From Eublepharis macularius (lineage: Eukaryota; Chordata; Lepidosauria; Squamata; Eublepharidae), in the NCBI RefSeq assembly GCF_028583425.1, contig NC_072796.1, positions 123,787,464 to 123,851,463 of the forward strand: a DNA stretch of 64,000 bases. Reading direction: 5' to 3'. Positions 11,990-26,900 of the stretch are shown piece by piece. Position numbers and translations under genes: made by a program. The notes under the pieces were generated by a model. That model was given only the letters and a program-made list of their open reading frames with translations, was not told the origin of the DNA and made no database searches. The stretch's first letter is position 1, and each line of letters begins with the position of its first letter.

Positions 11990-14900
11990 GTGTCCTGGCC
12001 ACAAGACATCGAGCTACCAAAAAACCAAATGACTTTGCCTCCAAAGCTAAAACATTAGATTTTGCATTAGGTGCTATTGAAAAGTTTCCTGTGTTCAGGA
12101 CAGGAGTTGCCATAACATTTTTGGGATTCATTTTGAAATTCTGGCAGTTCAACAGTTTAAAATGTTATCAGGGATAAATCATCCTAAATGTCTAAACAGC
12201 AATTGCAGGTAGTTGCACTGGTTCAAAATGAAATCCAAACACAAATGCCATATAATACTTTATATTCAGACTGACCAAAACACAAAACAGGCTGCAAGCT
12301 TTTGAGTTCTCTTTATTGGGCTGCACAAACAAACAAACAAAAAGGAGGTGGGAAAGAAAAAGTTTCAGATCAAATGCTTTAAGACAAAGGGCTGAACCCC
12401 CCTCCCTTCTGTATTTTTTACATCTAGCCTGATGAAGAGATCTGGAGAATCTGAAAACTTTTCAAGGTTATTTTGAATAATAAGAACCTTTTATTAACAA
12501 AATGTACTTAGCAGCATTTCTTTTTAAACATCTAAATAATTATGTCATATTTAAATTATGTCATTTAAGAGCTTGCAGGTTATCATATCGTACATTTTAA
12601 AAAATGCAACACAATCCAGTGCTTCTTGATCTGATAGCTAGGAGAAAATGTCGATCCTACAATAGGTGCTATAATGCAAATGCTTTGCAGACTGTGAGTG
12701 TGGGAGGGTGCAACATGCTGGGGGGGGGGAGGGTCGCTTATCCCACGTCCCTGCCTGACTGCTTGGAAGGATAATCAGACCCAGAGGGGCAGGGCAAGCT
12801 TCCCTTTAGTCCACAGTTTCCCCCATAACAATTCTCCCTTTAGGGAACAGGCTTACCTCTCGGGGAAAGTCCCCTCACTTTCTATGGCTCAGCTCCCTTC
12901 CTCCACTTCCCCTTTCCCTCGTCCACTCCAGGCTTCTCAGGGTGGCAGCCCTTAAGGAATAGTCCAGGGGCTGGACCTACCCTCCATTTGCAAGTCTCCC
13001 ACCCTCTCTCCCCGCCCATGCTACAACCTCAGGGGAATTCCCTCCCCTTGCAGCTGTGAAGACGCTGACTGAAGCCCGGCCACAATCAGACTATAGGGCT
13101 TCTGTGGTGACCTGTGTGGGGAATCCACGGTCTTGAGCAGCTTTTCCCCTGGTAAGGACTTCCATTGCTCTCTCCCTTGACCTCCTTACCCAGCTGCCCT
13201 ATCACACATACCCATAAACAAAATACTTCTTGCAGAATGTTATATATTAATCTGTACTCACCAAGACATTCTGGATATGAAACAACCAAAGAACTGCTGG
13301 GCTAGGGCTTGAGCCAAACATCTCCTGGTCAGTGGGGTCTCGTCTATTATCATTGCACTGTGCAAAAGGTTTGTGCTAAAGAATTTTTAAAACACATACA
13401 TAGATTACTGTAATGTATAAAATAAAAAACCACTTTTACTCTGCTGTTAAAACAATTAACAAAAATGTAACATTTTAGGAATCTTAGACCTCCATATACA
13501 GTCATGTTTTTGAAAAGCTAAACTTTCAAAAGTACAAGGTTTAAAATTTGTAATCAGTATTTGCCCATGAAATGGTGTAAATGGCACCAATGTGTTTTGT
13601 GTGCAGAAGCTTCGGGGAGGATTTCTTTTCCTCCAAAGGAATAGGAGGTGTTACATATTCCTAAGAATGTTAAGGCAGCTTGCTTTTAAATTTAATTAAT
13701 CTCAAATAACTTTTCCCAAGTGCTTTTGCGTACTTTTCGTCTATGAAAAGTGAAATTAAAAGAAGGCTGTGCAAATGAGAGAGCTCTCTGGCTTGCATGA
13801 GGTCAAGTTATGTGAATACACATTCATCCTCTGCCTCCCCCCACCTTTTATCCAGCAGACTTCTGCACGGCATTACAGGCTGCTTCTGAAGATGCACTGA
13901 GTTCCAAGTGTGTCGGTCGGGGCATTGTTTCTGGGTCAGAGCTCCATCCTAACCTTACCAATCCTCTTGGGATTATAGTCATATAAAACTGGTCTCATTT
14001 ATGAAGGCAGCTTTTTAATCAGAGATTGCATGGGAAAACTTATAAGAGGAGTTAGTGGTGCCTTCCCCAGCCAGCTTGTTTGTCATTTATTTATTTGTTT
14101 TTATGAAAATACTGATCAAGTATTATGGGTTAGGGTCCTTGTGAACAAAATGTGCCAGAGTACATGGGTCTGCAAGGAATAGAAGGAACTGGGTATAATC
14201 ACATCCACCCCACTTACAGCTGGCAGCCTGCGCCAGGGAGGGAAGAGATGATTTCTCCCATTCTCCTTCCTTATTGCAGCCCCTTGTACTATAGTACATT
14301 TTCTTTATGGGCATCAAAAGGATTTTCAGAACAAAGAGCACCCTGCTAAAATAAAGAGAAAACGGAAACAGATCCCTGCCACCAACTCCTTCCATGCGCT
14401 TTTCTGCTGGACCCAACCTGTAATACTTGTCCAGTTTGCTGCTAAATAAAGATGAGCTGTAAAATGTATATGGAATTTTTAGGATCTATACACTGTTTCT
14501 GCTCACGCTCCTGTTTGTCCATTGTGGGGGTGGTTTTTCACTGGGGAGCATGTTCCTATGGCAATAAGCCCTTCTGAGCTCACTGAAAGACACTGGCTGT
14601 GGCCTGAGCTTAGTGCCAGAGGCATGCATTCCACAAACGATGAAAGGAATGCAAGCAGAAACAAGGTATAGCATCCAGGCCTTCCCTTTTAAGTAAACTA
14701 GTTTTTACATACAAAAGTTCCAAATACCAACCTAAATATGCTCATGGAAGCATAAGCAGCGACTTCAACATATGCCTCATCTACAAAAACTGTTTTGAAA
14801 CAGGAGTAAGGGTAACGGCAGGTAAGTATCTCTTCATAGAATTCAAAGACTTCATGGAGATAGGAAGTTGTATGTTTGAGCAGTGGGAGAAGCTGAGGTA

Positions 14901-17900
14901 AGCAAAAATGAGTCACCTACAATGAAAAGGAAACGTATCTAAGTAAGCTGGCATCTCTCAACGCTTTAACATTGGAAATCTTGAATCTCATTGAGCTGTG
15001 CCCAGGTTTGTCTAAACCATTTTTCTGCAATCCAGTTCAAGTCCCCTTCTGAGAAAATAGGCAAGATGTAAATATTGTAATAAAAATGTAAAGAAATTCT
15101 GTCTAAGGGACATATCAAGAAAAGCAGTTTAGTTTCTGATTTCACAATCACTGGGGCAGTTGACCCAGTTGGAAACCATAACGGGCTCTTAAAATTAAGG
15201 GCACCACTTGCTTATAATTAACATCAACCATGTTTCCTAAAAGGAAGAGAGGGATCGACTCTTGGGAAATGATCTACCTGGATTCAGCAGAAAAACCACC
15301 AAAAAAAACCCTCTTATTTCAATGTCTTCCTCCTATGACAGCATTCAATGAGCAGGTTCAAAGAACTGGCAGAACATTTTCCATAATTAAATATGGAATG
15401 ATACATAACAGAACAAAACAAACAGGCTACCTGCACCAAGCTCCAGGCTAGGGTAAAATGAAGTTCTAAAATAAGGTATCGATAGACATAATCACAGAGT
15501 TTGAATGTAAATCTTTATTTCAACTTCAGTGACTTCTAGACCTCTTTGTTGGTTTCTTTTGTCAGTTACCATATCTCTAGAAGTACCAGTTTTACTTAAA
15601 CTTGCAGTAAACTGCAAAGACATACAGTAGCTGCTCAAAAGTAAGGCACCTATGCCAAGACTGTCTATACATTTTCATCCTGTCTTTCCACCCAGGTGCT
15701 CAGCACAGCATACATGGGTTTTCCCCATGCCTTACTTGGTCTTTACAATAACTCAGTGAGGTAAGTTAGGCTGAGTGTGTATGACTGGCCCAGATTCATT
15801 CACTGAGCTTTATGGCAGAGTGGGGATTTGAGCCTGGGTCTCCTACGTCCTACTCCAATATTCTCATAACTGTATCACAGAAGCCTAATATTTCATTCCC
15901 TTTCTTTGGGAGAATCATCTTTCCCATATTTTTGAAAGACGGTAGAGGTCTGGTTACACTGCAGCCTGAGGCTACTCAATGTAATGTAGATAGCTACCGC
16001 CCCATACATTCAACAGTGTTTTTACATTGTTACTGGTTATCAAACTGAACACACACAGAAAACCAAATCAAATCAATAATCCTACAAAACGCACGCTAAA
16101 CCTAGTTACCATGTAGTGTATTGCAACTTATAAAAACCTTTACGACCTCTTTAAAATTCGTATGACTAATGTAACGATATCCATATAATCCCAACTGTAC
16201 TCCACCCAGAAGCACCAGAATAAACAAAGTGAAAAGCACTACCTCATGCATGTATGGGTCAACGAGGATTTCAAATGGTCCTATAGCCAAAGAGATATTA
16301 GGGGCTGCAGTTGGAATCGTCAGCATATAGTGAAAGGTCTTTTTTCTCATATCGTGAGTGTACACTGTTTCTACCAGATCTCCATTTGAGACAGCCACCA
16401 TTGTCGCATCAACTGTATACTCCAGTTTCCATGTGCACAGTTCAGAATATGAATCAACACAAGGAAACCAAAACCTAGAGAGAAAATCAGAACATCAGTC
16501 ACAATGACCTTTCTAACTCTAGACTATACTACTAAATTTTGTGGTACTTTAGCCCTTGATGTTACCTTACCTAGCCCTTGATGTATATTAAAGTGTGCTC
16601 ATTCTGTCAGCAAGAAAGGCAAAGGCTAGGTGTAACTTACCGAGCCCCCACCCCCGAGCTTTGCCACAAGCAAAACCACATGCTATTCCATGCCCAAACA
16701 CAAAACCTGGCCAAAACAGGATTTACTCAACAGCAAAGGCTTAACACATTCTCAACAGGATGCAGCTCTACAGTACTGAAAGAGCTGCTTTAGGATCTCT
16801 GGAAAATTTCCATCTTATGGAAAAGAGAACACTTTGGATTCTATCCCTTAGTAACGTCAGTCATAAGGTATGGCAGAAAAAAGAGTTAACCCATCTGTGA
16901 GAATAAATGGATGTCAAAAAACATGTGCACATTGGGTTGGGGCAAATCATCATGTACTGGTAGGAGGCATCTTAGCCCATCTTAAACCAACTACTCAACT
17001 GCTACTTAAGCGAAGAGATACCAGTGCTACTATTGCTTATTAAATCAGGCACATCTCAGTCTCGGGGGAGGGGGGAGTACTTTTAAAATATACACATGGA
17101 AACTAAAAGTCTCTTTGTCTGTTTTAAAACAATGCTTTAACCAATAAACCACATGTATTCTCTCCCAAAGCCTGAAAGAGGTCAGAAGTTTTATTTATTC
17201 CAAGTGTAAAGTGAAAATCATGTAAGCCTAGCCAAAACCCACTCATGATTGTCATTTAAAATCAATCTAATCAATCTTGAAACAATCAACTATACAGAGA
17301 TCAGCAGATCTGCATATGACATAGTCCCTTATCTTACATTAGTTCTGAAAGATAAAATACAAATTTAAGAATCTTGCCAAAGCACTTTCTGAAAAATTAA
17401 ATAATCCCATACCTGAGAGAACCAGGGAGTCTTTGGGGTTATTCAGGGAGCTATATCTAATACAGGCTCAATGACATGAAACCCACATGATCATACCAAA
17501 AGCCACCGATTTGTCACTTCCAATGGCATGCCATGAGTTTGTCTCTGAGCTATAGCAGACCTTTCTCATAGAATAAATGTAACAAACTTTGTTCTTGTTA
17601 AGAACACACTCTTGAGATTAGTCTGGGCATCCCTCCGACTGGTGTTTTATTCTATTTGAAGACGTGCAGCAAGAACTGAGCAGAGAAAAACATGTCTTAC
17701 AAACATGAAAACTAAAGCAACTGGATTAGGCCTGTTCCTTGGCTCAACTAATATCTATTTCAGAATAGGGTCTGTAACACCATGCTGTTTCTTCACACCC
17801 ATGATCTCTTTACTTCTTCTTTCCTGCAGTGGTTGACCAGATGCTCTGGGAGGGACAAATATGCTTTACTGAGCCCAATGACTTCCTTCTGCTTAGTGAA

Positions 17901-20900
17901 TCTCTCTCTGCAACAGAGGCAGATTCTCATTCAATGGAAGAGAGCACCTTTGAAGCCCCGAGCTCCTATTAGTGGGGAAAGGCAGCGTAGAACATTTTAA
18001 AATGAAAATAAAACCAATCCCCTGAGGCCCACAGATCTGAATACCTCTGAACTTCATCGCTGAGAAGAGCTTATCTAGGTTTCCCACATCAAAAAATAAC
18101 ACTTCACCACTGGCTCTTCTTGACACACGAGAGAGGTACAATCTCCATACAGGACAGTACACACAGGTTTATTCCTACCCTTATATAGGCACAATGTCAT
18201 GTCTGACGTGGTTCTAAGATGTAACTGAGAACACAACAGAATTAAATCTCAAACTGTCACAGCAGCTGCTCTTAGTAAAAGCACAGTTTTAAGGAGAATC
18301 AAGGAGGAATTGCGAAGGCAAAACTGTACAACTCTCACCTTGTAGAATTTTGATATCCACAAGAGAAGACATGGGCCCCTCTTTCAGCCAAACTGCCTTC
18401 CACATTGGGTACCACAAAATGAAGACCTCCTTTTGGCTGATCCAGAGAAAAATTTATATGTACTTTTAGGGCTTTTAACTCTGTAGCGATAAAACAGCAA
18501 CAACATGTTGACGCTCATATTTATTTAGTTATATGCTTACTTCATTTATATTCTCCGAGATTCACTTAGCGGAAGAGTTTTCTAGTGGTCATCTATCGAT
18601 TGCCTTTAATATTCAGCCTTGCAAAGGCATCCATATTAACAACTGGGGGGTGGGTAGATGCAACTGTTTGTGAACCTCGGTTTTTTTAATAAAACCTATG
18701 ACTCCCAAGTGAAATAGTAATTTTCTATAATGAGTTTGTTTGAAATCATCTATTCCAAATGGTTTCTCGTGATACAGCTTTTCCTACAGACGGAGAGTAG
18801 TCTGAGATTCTCAAAATACCTCTTCATTGGTACGGCAGTGTCAACCCACTGTCAAACCACTCACTGCCCATTATAAAAAGATTCTGGATTGGGAGCAGGT
18901 CTGTAGGGCCTTCACTTTAGGAATCAATAGGGCATCTACAACTTACCATCAACTTGCTTCCACAGCTCTGATGGCACCTTAATACACAGCTCTCCATTTC
19001 CTGCATCTGGGTCCACAGCACTGACCGCGGCAGCATAAGCATTGGAAAAGTAGTTGAGGTTTCTCCTGGAACAAGACAGCCAAATGGTCTTTTCAAACTC
19101 AAATTCAGGCTGGGGTTCTGGGAAGTTTTCAAATGAAGTTGTTACCAAGCTGGAGAAGAGTTTTCAGTAAAACACAGTTTAAAACAGCCTCAACCAGTAA
19201 TCAGTAAAATCACGCGCTCTATAGCAACAAAGCTAAGAAACCGGAAAAGCCCACTCGATAGTCATAGATCTTCTGAAAGAGGAAGGTTCTGCATCCCCTT
19301 GGAAAAACTTCAGTACTCAGTGGGAAGATTCTTGCAAGACTGCCCTGAGCCTGCCTGTGCAGGGAGGGCAGAATAAAAATCGGGGGGGGGGGGGGGAGTT
19401 ATGGAATACCAGCAGCAAAGACCTAGCCTCTAACAGCACATGAAGTCTGTCCACTGTATAAAAATATGGTGTGATACAGAGCTAGTATGTGTATTGGCTA
19501 GAGTGATGGAGTAGGGTCTGGGTGACTCCGTTCAATTCCTCACTCTGCCATGGAAGCTCGCTGGGTGACCATGAGCAAATCACAGTCTCAGCTTAGCCTA
19601 CCTCACAGGGTTGTTGTGAGAATGGAGATGAGGAAGAGAATGATATGAGTAGCTTTGGGTCCCCAACTGAGGAGAAAGGTGGGATATAAATTAAGTAACT
19701 AATTTGGCTTATAGGGAGAGAGGTGATCTCTGACAGATGTTTGGGTTCTAGGTTACCGCTGGATCTGGAACTAGCAGATAGAACTGATCCAGGATCCAAC
19801 TGGTGGCCAGTGCATTGATTGCAGTATACATGGAATACATTCTCACCTCCCCCATATCTGATAAAATGGTAATTGCTGAATGGCTATATTACTGAATGGC
19901 CCTTATGACTGAAGCCACTTGTATTATGATGGTGGTATTTTCCACTTGGACTTAAAAAACGTATTTGGGATGTGTATAAACAGCTGTAATTTTTTTTGTA
20001 CATTACATTTCAGACCACAAGTGGATGGAAATTCAAAGCATCAACCCTTCTATACCTAACCATAGCAAATACTGTTCCTTAAGCCACTAAATGTTTCTGC
20101 ATCCTGTTTCACTCTAATGATGGTGATTTCACAGTCAATTGATTTCCTTGGCTGGATGGCTTTATACAATACCTCTAACATTCTTTTAAAGAATGATCTA
20201 ATGAAGAACAGAGAATACTTTTGATTCCTATTAGATTGTGAACTAGTTCTGTTAAAAATACCAACAAAACATGCAGCAGTCTGTCTCCTTCCACTCATGA
20301 AAAAGATACAAAAGCTAGTAAGTAAATGCAGTGTCACTGTATATGTTTTATCAAAGTCATTGTTCGGCACTGCAAGCTAAAAAAGAGTTGAGCCAAATTT
20401 AAAACATCATAAAAATCCAACATGATCTCATTTCAAAAACTTTCTATCTGCTTCCCATTCCCTACCCAATACAGACTGAGTGAGCTTCATTGTAGATGAT
20501 GTCTTAAATCTGTCTCAGAAAGTCCCACGGCTTTATACCAAAGCTACACTGATTTATACAAGGGCAGTCCCTGAGGTTATAGACACCCCAAACCTAAAGC
20601 ACACCCTGCGTCACTTAAGGGAAGTGTTCTGGGGCGTATGATGAGGACAGATGCTAGTGGGCTTTTGATCATTCTAAGGGATGAGCCACACAAAGGGTGA
20701 CTTGCACATGTGAATAACTAATCCTAGAGCAAACACCACAGGAGTAATCACCTTGCATCTCCTCAAACACGATGATTTTCAGAGGAGTCGATTCATATAT
20801 TTCATTAAGAGCCACCAACAAAATATTCAAGTAATGACAGTTGGTGATAATTATTTTTGTATGAACAAGTTGGCTGCCTAAACTGCCTGAGTCTGAAAGC

Positions 20901-23900
20901 GTGAAGTGTTCAACACTACCTAAATTACAGCAATACCAAGAGAGTTCCCACTAAACATACATTTATTTAGAAAATTTACAAGCTACCTTTCCAGAGACCT
21001 GTTCAATATATCACATCAGAATTGCCACATTAGCTTTACCATGTTCAGTTGTAATCTTGTAATCTTGTAAGCTACTGTAAACATCTTCTTGTAACCATCA
21101 TGCAAACTTGGTACACAAGTTAAAATGATCAACAAGGTATTTAGCAAAAAGTTTGTGATGGAGTCTAGAAGAAAAAAGACCTAAGCAATTTAGAGTTCAA
21201 GGTGTATGGAATACAGGAATAGACTCCAGAGATCAGTATCCCCAGTAACCAAACTCCTCAAGCAGATGTGCTGTTATGTTCCTTTCTACTTCTAAATACT
21301 CTTCAAAGGCAGCCCAAGAAAGAGCATTTTACAGCCTGGAGATTTCACTGACAATTAATTACAAATACTAATGTTGAAAGGTCTCAGCTGCCTCACTCTT
21401 GACATGCAATTCACAGACCAAGGCAGGCTCAGCAAAGGATCTGAGGGCCATGAACTTGCAACATCAAGAAAAGCTGAGCATTTTTAGAGAGAGAGAAAGC
21501 ACATTCCAGTCTTGTCCCCATCACTCAGACATTCTCAGTTCAAAGGCTGGTCTATCTGTCTTGTCTGTACAGTTTCAAGCGGCTCCAGTCTAGGGTTCCC
21601 AGGTGCCTGCTAGTGGAAGGTAATCTCTCAGGCATTCCTGACTCCGCCCACTGAACGCTGGAGATCAGCGGCAGGAGGCAGGTCTGTGAAGATTCCCCAC
21701 CATCAGCAGGCAGGCTGGGGAAATGTGCAGGCTCCTGCACCGGCTGATGAGATCACTTCCAGCTCAACCAGAAGCAACAGCTTTGTGCCAGGGCCAGAAT
21801 CGGCTCAAAACACAGTGAAAACACTTAGGTTTTTTGAATTGGCCCTAGCACAAAGAAGTTGCTTCTGGCTGCAGTGGAAGTGAAGTGGGGAGAGAACACA
21901 AACTTCACATGTAAATGGAAGGGATGCCAGGTTCCCCTATACTCCCAGCGGCGTTCCCCCACCTTTCCTCCCTTGCTGGCCAAGTGAGTAGAGGCAGGGG
22001 GCAGAAGATGGGAGTGGGGGATCCTCCGACCCCAGTGGGGGAATGGCATCCCTAATACATGGTCTTAGGGACAATACTTGTCTCCAGTGAAAGGGATGTC
22101 AAGAGAGCACTGTCGGAGAATTTGGAGAACTCTTGCCTTTCCATGTAGACGTAAAGTAGATGGACTCACTGAATTCAGAGGTCTGACTACGGCATTTTTT
22201 TCATGGACACTGAAGTTAAACAGAGAAATCTCTCGTAGCATCAATGGGACCCAATGTTCCCTTTCGGATCACTGAGCAGAAGTCAATCGAGGCCACAATC
22301 ACATTCTCAGTACCACGCATATAATAGCAAGGTGGCCTGGATCCAGAACAGCAACAGAATTCAATTATTTTTGGAGCTGTGCACTGATTCCCAACCCCCG
22401 CCCAAATTTCCCTAACATTTTATTAGCGGCAGAACTGCTACATTCTAGGTTCCATAAACTTGATTTAGTCACTTGGAAGCTGCTGGCATTTGATTTGTCA
22501 AAACTGAAGCGCTCAATTAAACATTGCTAGACGTATACTGTTTTGTTATATTGTACCAGTCTCAGAGATACAGCCTATTCCCGTAAATAATCAAATCCAC
22601 AAAATTCCAGTAAGTGTGGTCAATAAGTACACTTAATTCTTTCCAGAATTAGGCTCACAGCTCAGCAAAAATCAACCATCTGTTAAGCACTTTTATTTTG
22701 TCTCTTAGCCCTAATGCTGCTTTCATATTTAAATCCTTTAGTGATTATATCAATGAAGTTAATAAAATAAACAATGTCACATAATTGGCAAACAGAAATT
22801 TAAAAAATAACACTTCAATGTTAGCTTCAGGGATACCTGTTTCAAAGTACTTTAAAGTAAATCTGATACAGGAATTTTATGCCTGTGATTGTTACCAAGG
22901 GACAGCTTTTTCTGAATGTCTCTGTTTAGAGGGAACTTGTGGTTAGATACTAAATACCAGTGGATTCACAGACAGGAATAAACCACAATTTATGGAATGA
23001 AAGCTAGACTCCTTAAAAGGGAAGCTACTGTTCCACAGAAACCATTCTTTATTTTGTTCTTTTTCACTCATGTGGATTGGTACAGTTTAAACTATGTGAC
23101 GCTATAAGAGGAACCTATTTAGAGTACCAATATGATAAATGAGATGCTTTACGGCTGTGTTTGCCCTCTTTACATGGAACATAAATGGTTGTATTGGTAG
23201 AATCCTCACCTGGACTTGTATCCCTCTGCCATATATACATTTATTTTAAACTCTAATAAAGACCTTTGTGACCCTCTGGCTTGGATGACATATTTCCAGA
23301 CATATTTTTGAAGAAATAATGTGATATTGGACTATTACCATCAAACATAATGCTTTGTTCATACTTGTTATTCACGGATTACTATTTTTGAGTTGACTCT
23401 GAGTTTTATTCTGTAACCTGTAAATTTAACCATAAATTTTAACCAAAATTTAACCGAAGCGGGAAAACATTCCGGATTAACCCGAATCCTGAAGTGGCAA
23501 GCTGCTTCAGGATTCGGGTATTTAAACCGCTTTGGTATGCTCTGTAAAGATTCGCCACTTGCAAGTGGTGCGGGGGAGCGCTTTAAGTTTGCGCCCTTGC
23601 AAGCTTTTCAGTATCTTCAGTCTACATGCACTATGTTGTTTTAAACCTAGCTGTAAATATTCTAATGATGTTAAAGGATAAGCTGCTGACAGAGTTGTCC
23701 CTAGCCTAACTGTGACAGAGAGTGGGCCTGCGCTCCTTAAGCACACAAGCGTATACTTTGCCGGATCAGCCCAGTTGTCCATCTATTCCAGTATCCTGTT
23801 TCAGACAGCAACCAACGTCTTCTTCCAAAGCTGCTTCCTAGCTCTGGTAGCCAGAGGTTTACTGCCTTTCTATATGAAAGTTCCCTTTAGTCACTATGGT

Positions 23901-26900
23901 CAGTAGCCGTTGCTGAACTATCCTCCATGACTCTAATTCTACCACAGCTCTATACAAGAGTCTTACAATAGTGGGAGGTTTTTTTCAAGCCCTTTCCTAA
24001 TAAACCCCACCACAAGAGTTTGCTGTTTTCAGTGCTGCCACAAACGGAGCTGACACGTTCAACAAGCTATCCACTACAACCTCAAGACCTCTTACAGCTT
24101 TGGTCTCAGCCAGTTCAGACTTTAGCAACATATATTTAATGTCAGGCTTTTTTGCTCCTACATTTATCACCTTGTACTTACTGACTCTGAGCTTCATTCA
24201 CAGTTGTCTGTTCACCCAAATTAAAGAGATTCCCCTGGAGCTCTTCATAACCCACCTTGATTTTTACCTTCCTGAATAGTTTCTCAACTGAGCATTTAGC
24301 CATGAGACAGCTCACCCCTATTTCCAAGCCACTTATGAACAAATGTAAACAGCACCAGTCTCAGCACCGATCCTTGTGGACCCCACTGCTCACTTCCCAC
24401 CATTTTGAGAATTCTCCATTTATTCCTGCTCTCTGCTTCCAGTTGTTCAATGAATGTTTAATCCATAAAAGGCCTTATCCTATAATCCTGTGACCGTGAA
24501 GCAATCTACCTAAATAAACATTCTTTTTTGCTGTTAATAATTTTTATCCAACTTGGAGCTAAATGCAACTTCCAATTAAGAACATCTATGCTTAGGAAAT
24601 CAGAATGACTCTTGGGAAAATTAAAGGCTCAAATAGACTGCACAATCATCTTTCACTCCATCCCCTTTATAAGGCAATATTGTTGTGCTTCTTGTTATGG
24701 GTGCGTGATCTGGCATTTATATACCAGTCAATGAGCTGGATTTATGCCCATCTGGCTATGCTGGCAGAGGTCCATCAGTGGCTATTAGCCACAAGGTATA
24801 GATGGAACTCTGTCTAGGGCAGTGATGCTCTGTATTCTTGGTGTTTTGGGGGGGGGCAATCAGTGGGAGGGCTTCTAGTGTCCCTTCTCCACTGGCAGAC
24901 CTCCTGATGACAACTGGTTTTCTTGGCCACTGTGAGACACAGAGTGTTGGACTGGATGGGCCACTGGCCTGATCCAACATGGCTTCTTTTATGTTCTTAA
25001 TAGAGGATGCCAGATCAGATCTGAGAAGGTGGATACCAATGGGATGGATTAAACCAAGTTTATTTGGTTTAATCCAGTAAACGCAGCTGCAGATTGGCTT
25101 TCTTTTTCTTTCCAGGCCCCGGGGGGGGGGGGAGAGACCACCTCCCTTGGTCCATGCCCTCATGGCTCCCCATGCTCCCAAATGGTTCCTCTCCCAGCCT
25201 CTCTGCCTGCTGCCTCCTATTCCCCGTTGACCTCACAGCTCACACCATTCTCTGAGTCCTGCCATGGACTAGCAGAACCTCCCTCGGCACTTTGTGCCCC
25301 TTTGCTCTGCTGCCCTCTCACTCACTGCTGCTCCACCTCCTGCCCTACTTTCCTCCAGGAGGGGAGGGTCATGGATTCCCATCCCTCCTCCACCCACACC
25401 AGAGCTCCAAAAGAGCTGTTCAAGCTGCCACTGACTCTTGTAATGTGCTCAATGTGGGGCCATCCACAATTTAGAAACTTCAACTGTTACAGAATGCAGG
25501 GGCTCACTTTAGATGGTATTTGGCAACACAAGCAGGCAAAATGGGTTCTGTGTGAGCTTCAATGTTTATCAGTTCACTTCTGGGTTGAGTTCATAGTGCT
25601 GGTATTAACTTTCACGGCCTGGAACCCAAGTATCTGAAAGCTTCTGCACCTCACCACAGATACTGAAGTACCAATTAAGATTGGAACACCAAGCCCCATT
25701 GACAGCCCCATCATTACAAAGGGAGGGAACAATGGAGGGAAGAAATGTGGCTTTTCCTGTAATTTCTCCAGTGCTTCAGAACTGCCCCCTGAGTTGGTCC
25801 AAAAAGCTACTTCACTTCAGACATTCTGAAATATTTTCAGTTGGCATTCAGTTGATCAGGTTTTGTCAGGTTGATCTAGGGTTTGATTTAATGTGTGTTT
25901 TAAATATTTTCAAATACCACACAGCAAAGGTCATATTTAATGCTCTTTTTTCATTCTGAATTATAGTAATCAATACTGATGAATTAGAGATACACTTGTT
26001 TAAGGTTTTGTTCTGGTTAATGCACCCTATAAAAGGCAAAGAAATGTACCCGTAACTCATCAATGAAAAATGATCACAACAGAAATTTGAATTGGTGCAT
26101 TTATCAATCAACTACTTAAAAACTGGAGCCTGGGGTGAATGTGTGTGTGTCTGAATAATTCATAACCAAGATCAGATGTCAACCACACGGAGCTCTGAGG
26201 GGGGAAAAAACCCTTGAAATGTACTAATTAATCTCATATTTGAAAAGTGCACTTGATTTTATGTCATTTATATTCCGATCACAACAAATACTGATAATGA
26301 TTTCAGAAACTGGAGCTACTAAGAATAAATATACTTACTGTTTTGATTCATTATGACAAACTTCAAGCGTGGGGTCATTATAAATAAAAGCTGCTTCCAA
26401 ATCATTGACTCTCACTCTGTATATCCTACATTGTTTACTGTTAAGCTTGATTCTATTCAGGTTTGCCACAGTGGGAAATATTGTCAGCTCCACATAACCC
26501 TATATGGATTTAAAACCACAATATTAGGCACAGGCATGTTATGGAATGTGTGTGTTTCAAATTCAGAAAAAGCATGCGCCCAAAGTGACTTATTTTTATA
26601 AAAGCAAATACCAGCACACAAACACAAACAAAATATTCTGTACTACCCGGAAGTCCTAAACAAACCAAAGGGTGAATTATCCAGTTGGCCTCCTACTGGG
26701 TGGGGGAGCATTGAGCTGCTCTCCTGAGCGTACTTTCCATTTAAACAGGTGGCCATCCATACCCCATGGGGTTTGAATGCTCTGGGGTGTGCAATATTGA
26801 GCGCTGCATCTTGAATTGTTTTATTGTATTTGTAGTTTTGCTAGATTTTATTCATATTATGGGCGTTTTGTGTGTGTGAATATAATACATTATCCACTCT

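Larger units (their letters stand above)
19066..26338. other. TAF2 intron 3 (7.3 kb)
   Basis: The largest TAF2 intron in the window. Besides the SINE, hAT-like, foldback, CR1 and L2 entries listed separately, no exon or RNA gene is recognised in it. Confidence 0.7.

Noticed and set aside
20056-20370. 104-codon open frame on the minus strand in TAF2 intron 3
   Set aside because: No match to TAF2 and no splice-site logic; TAF2 exons 3 and 4 already join in phase across it.
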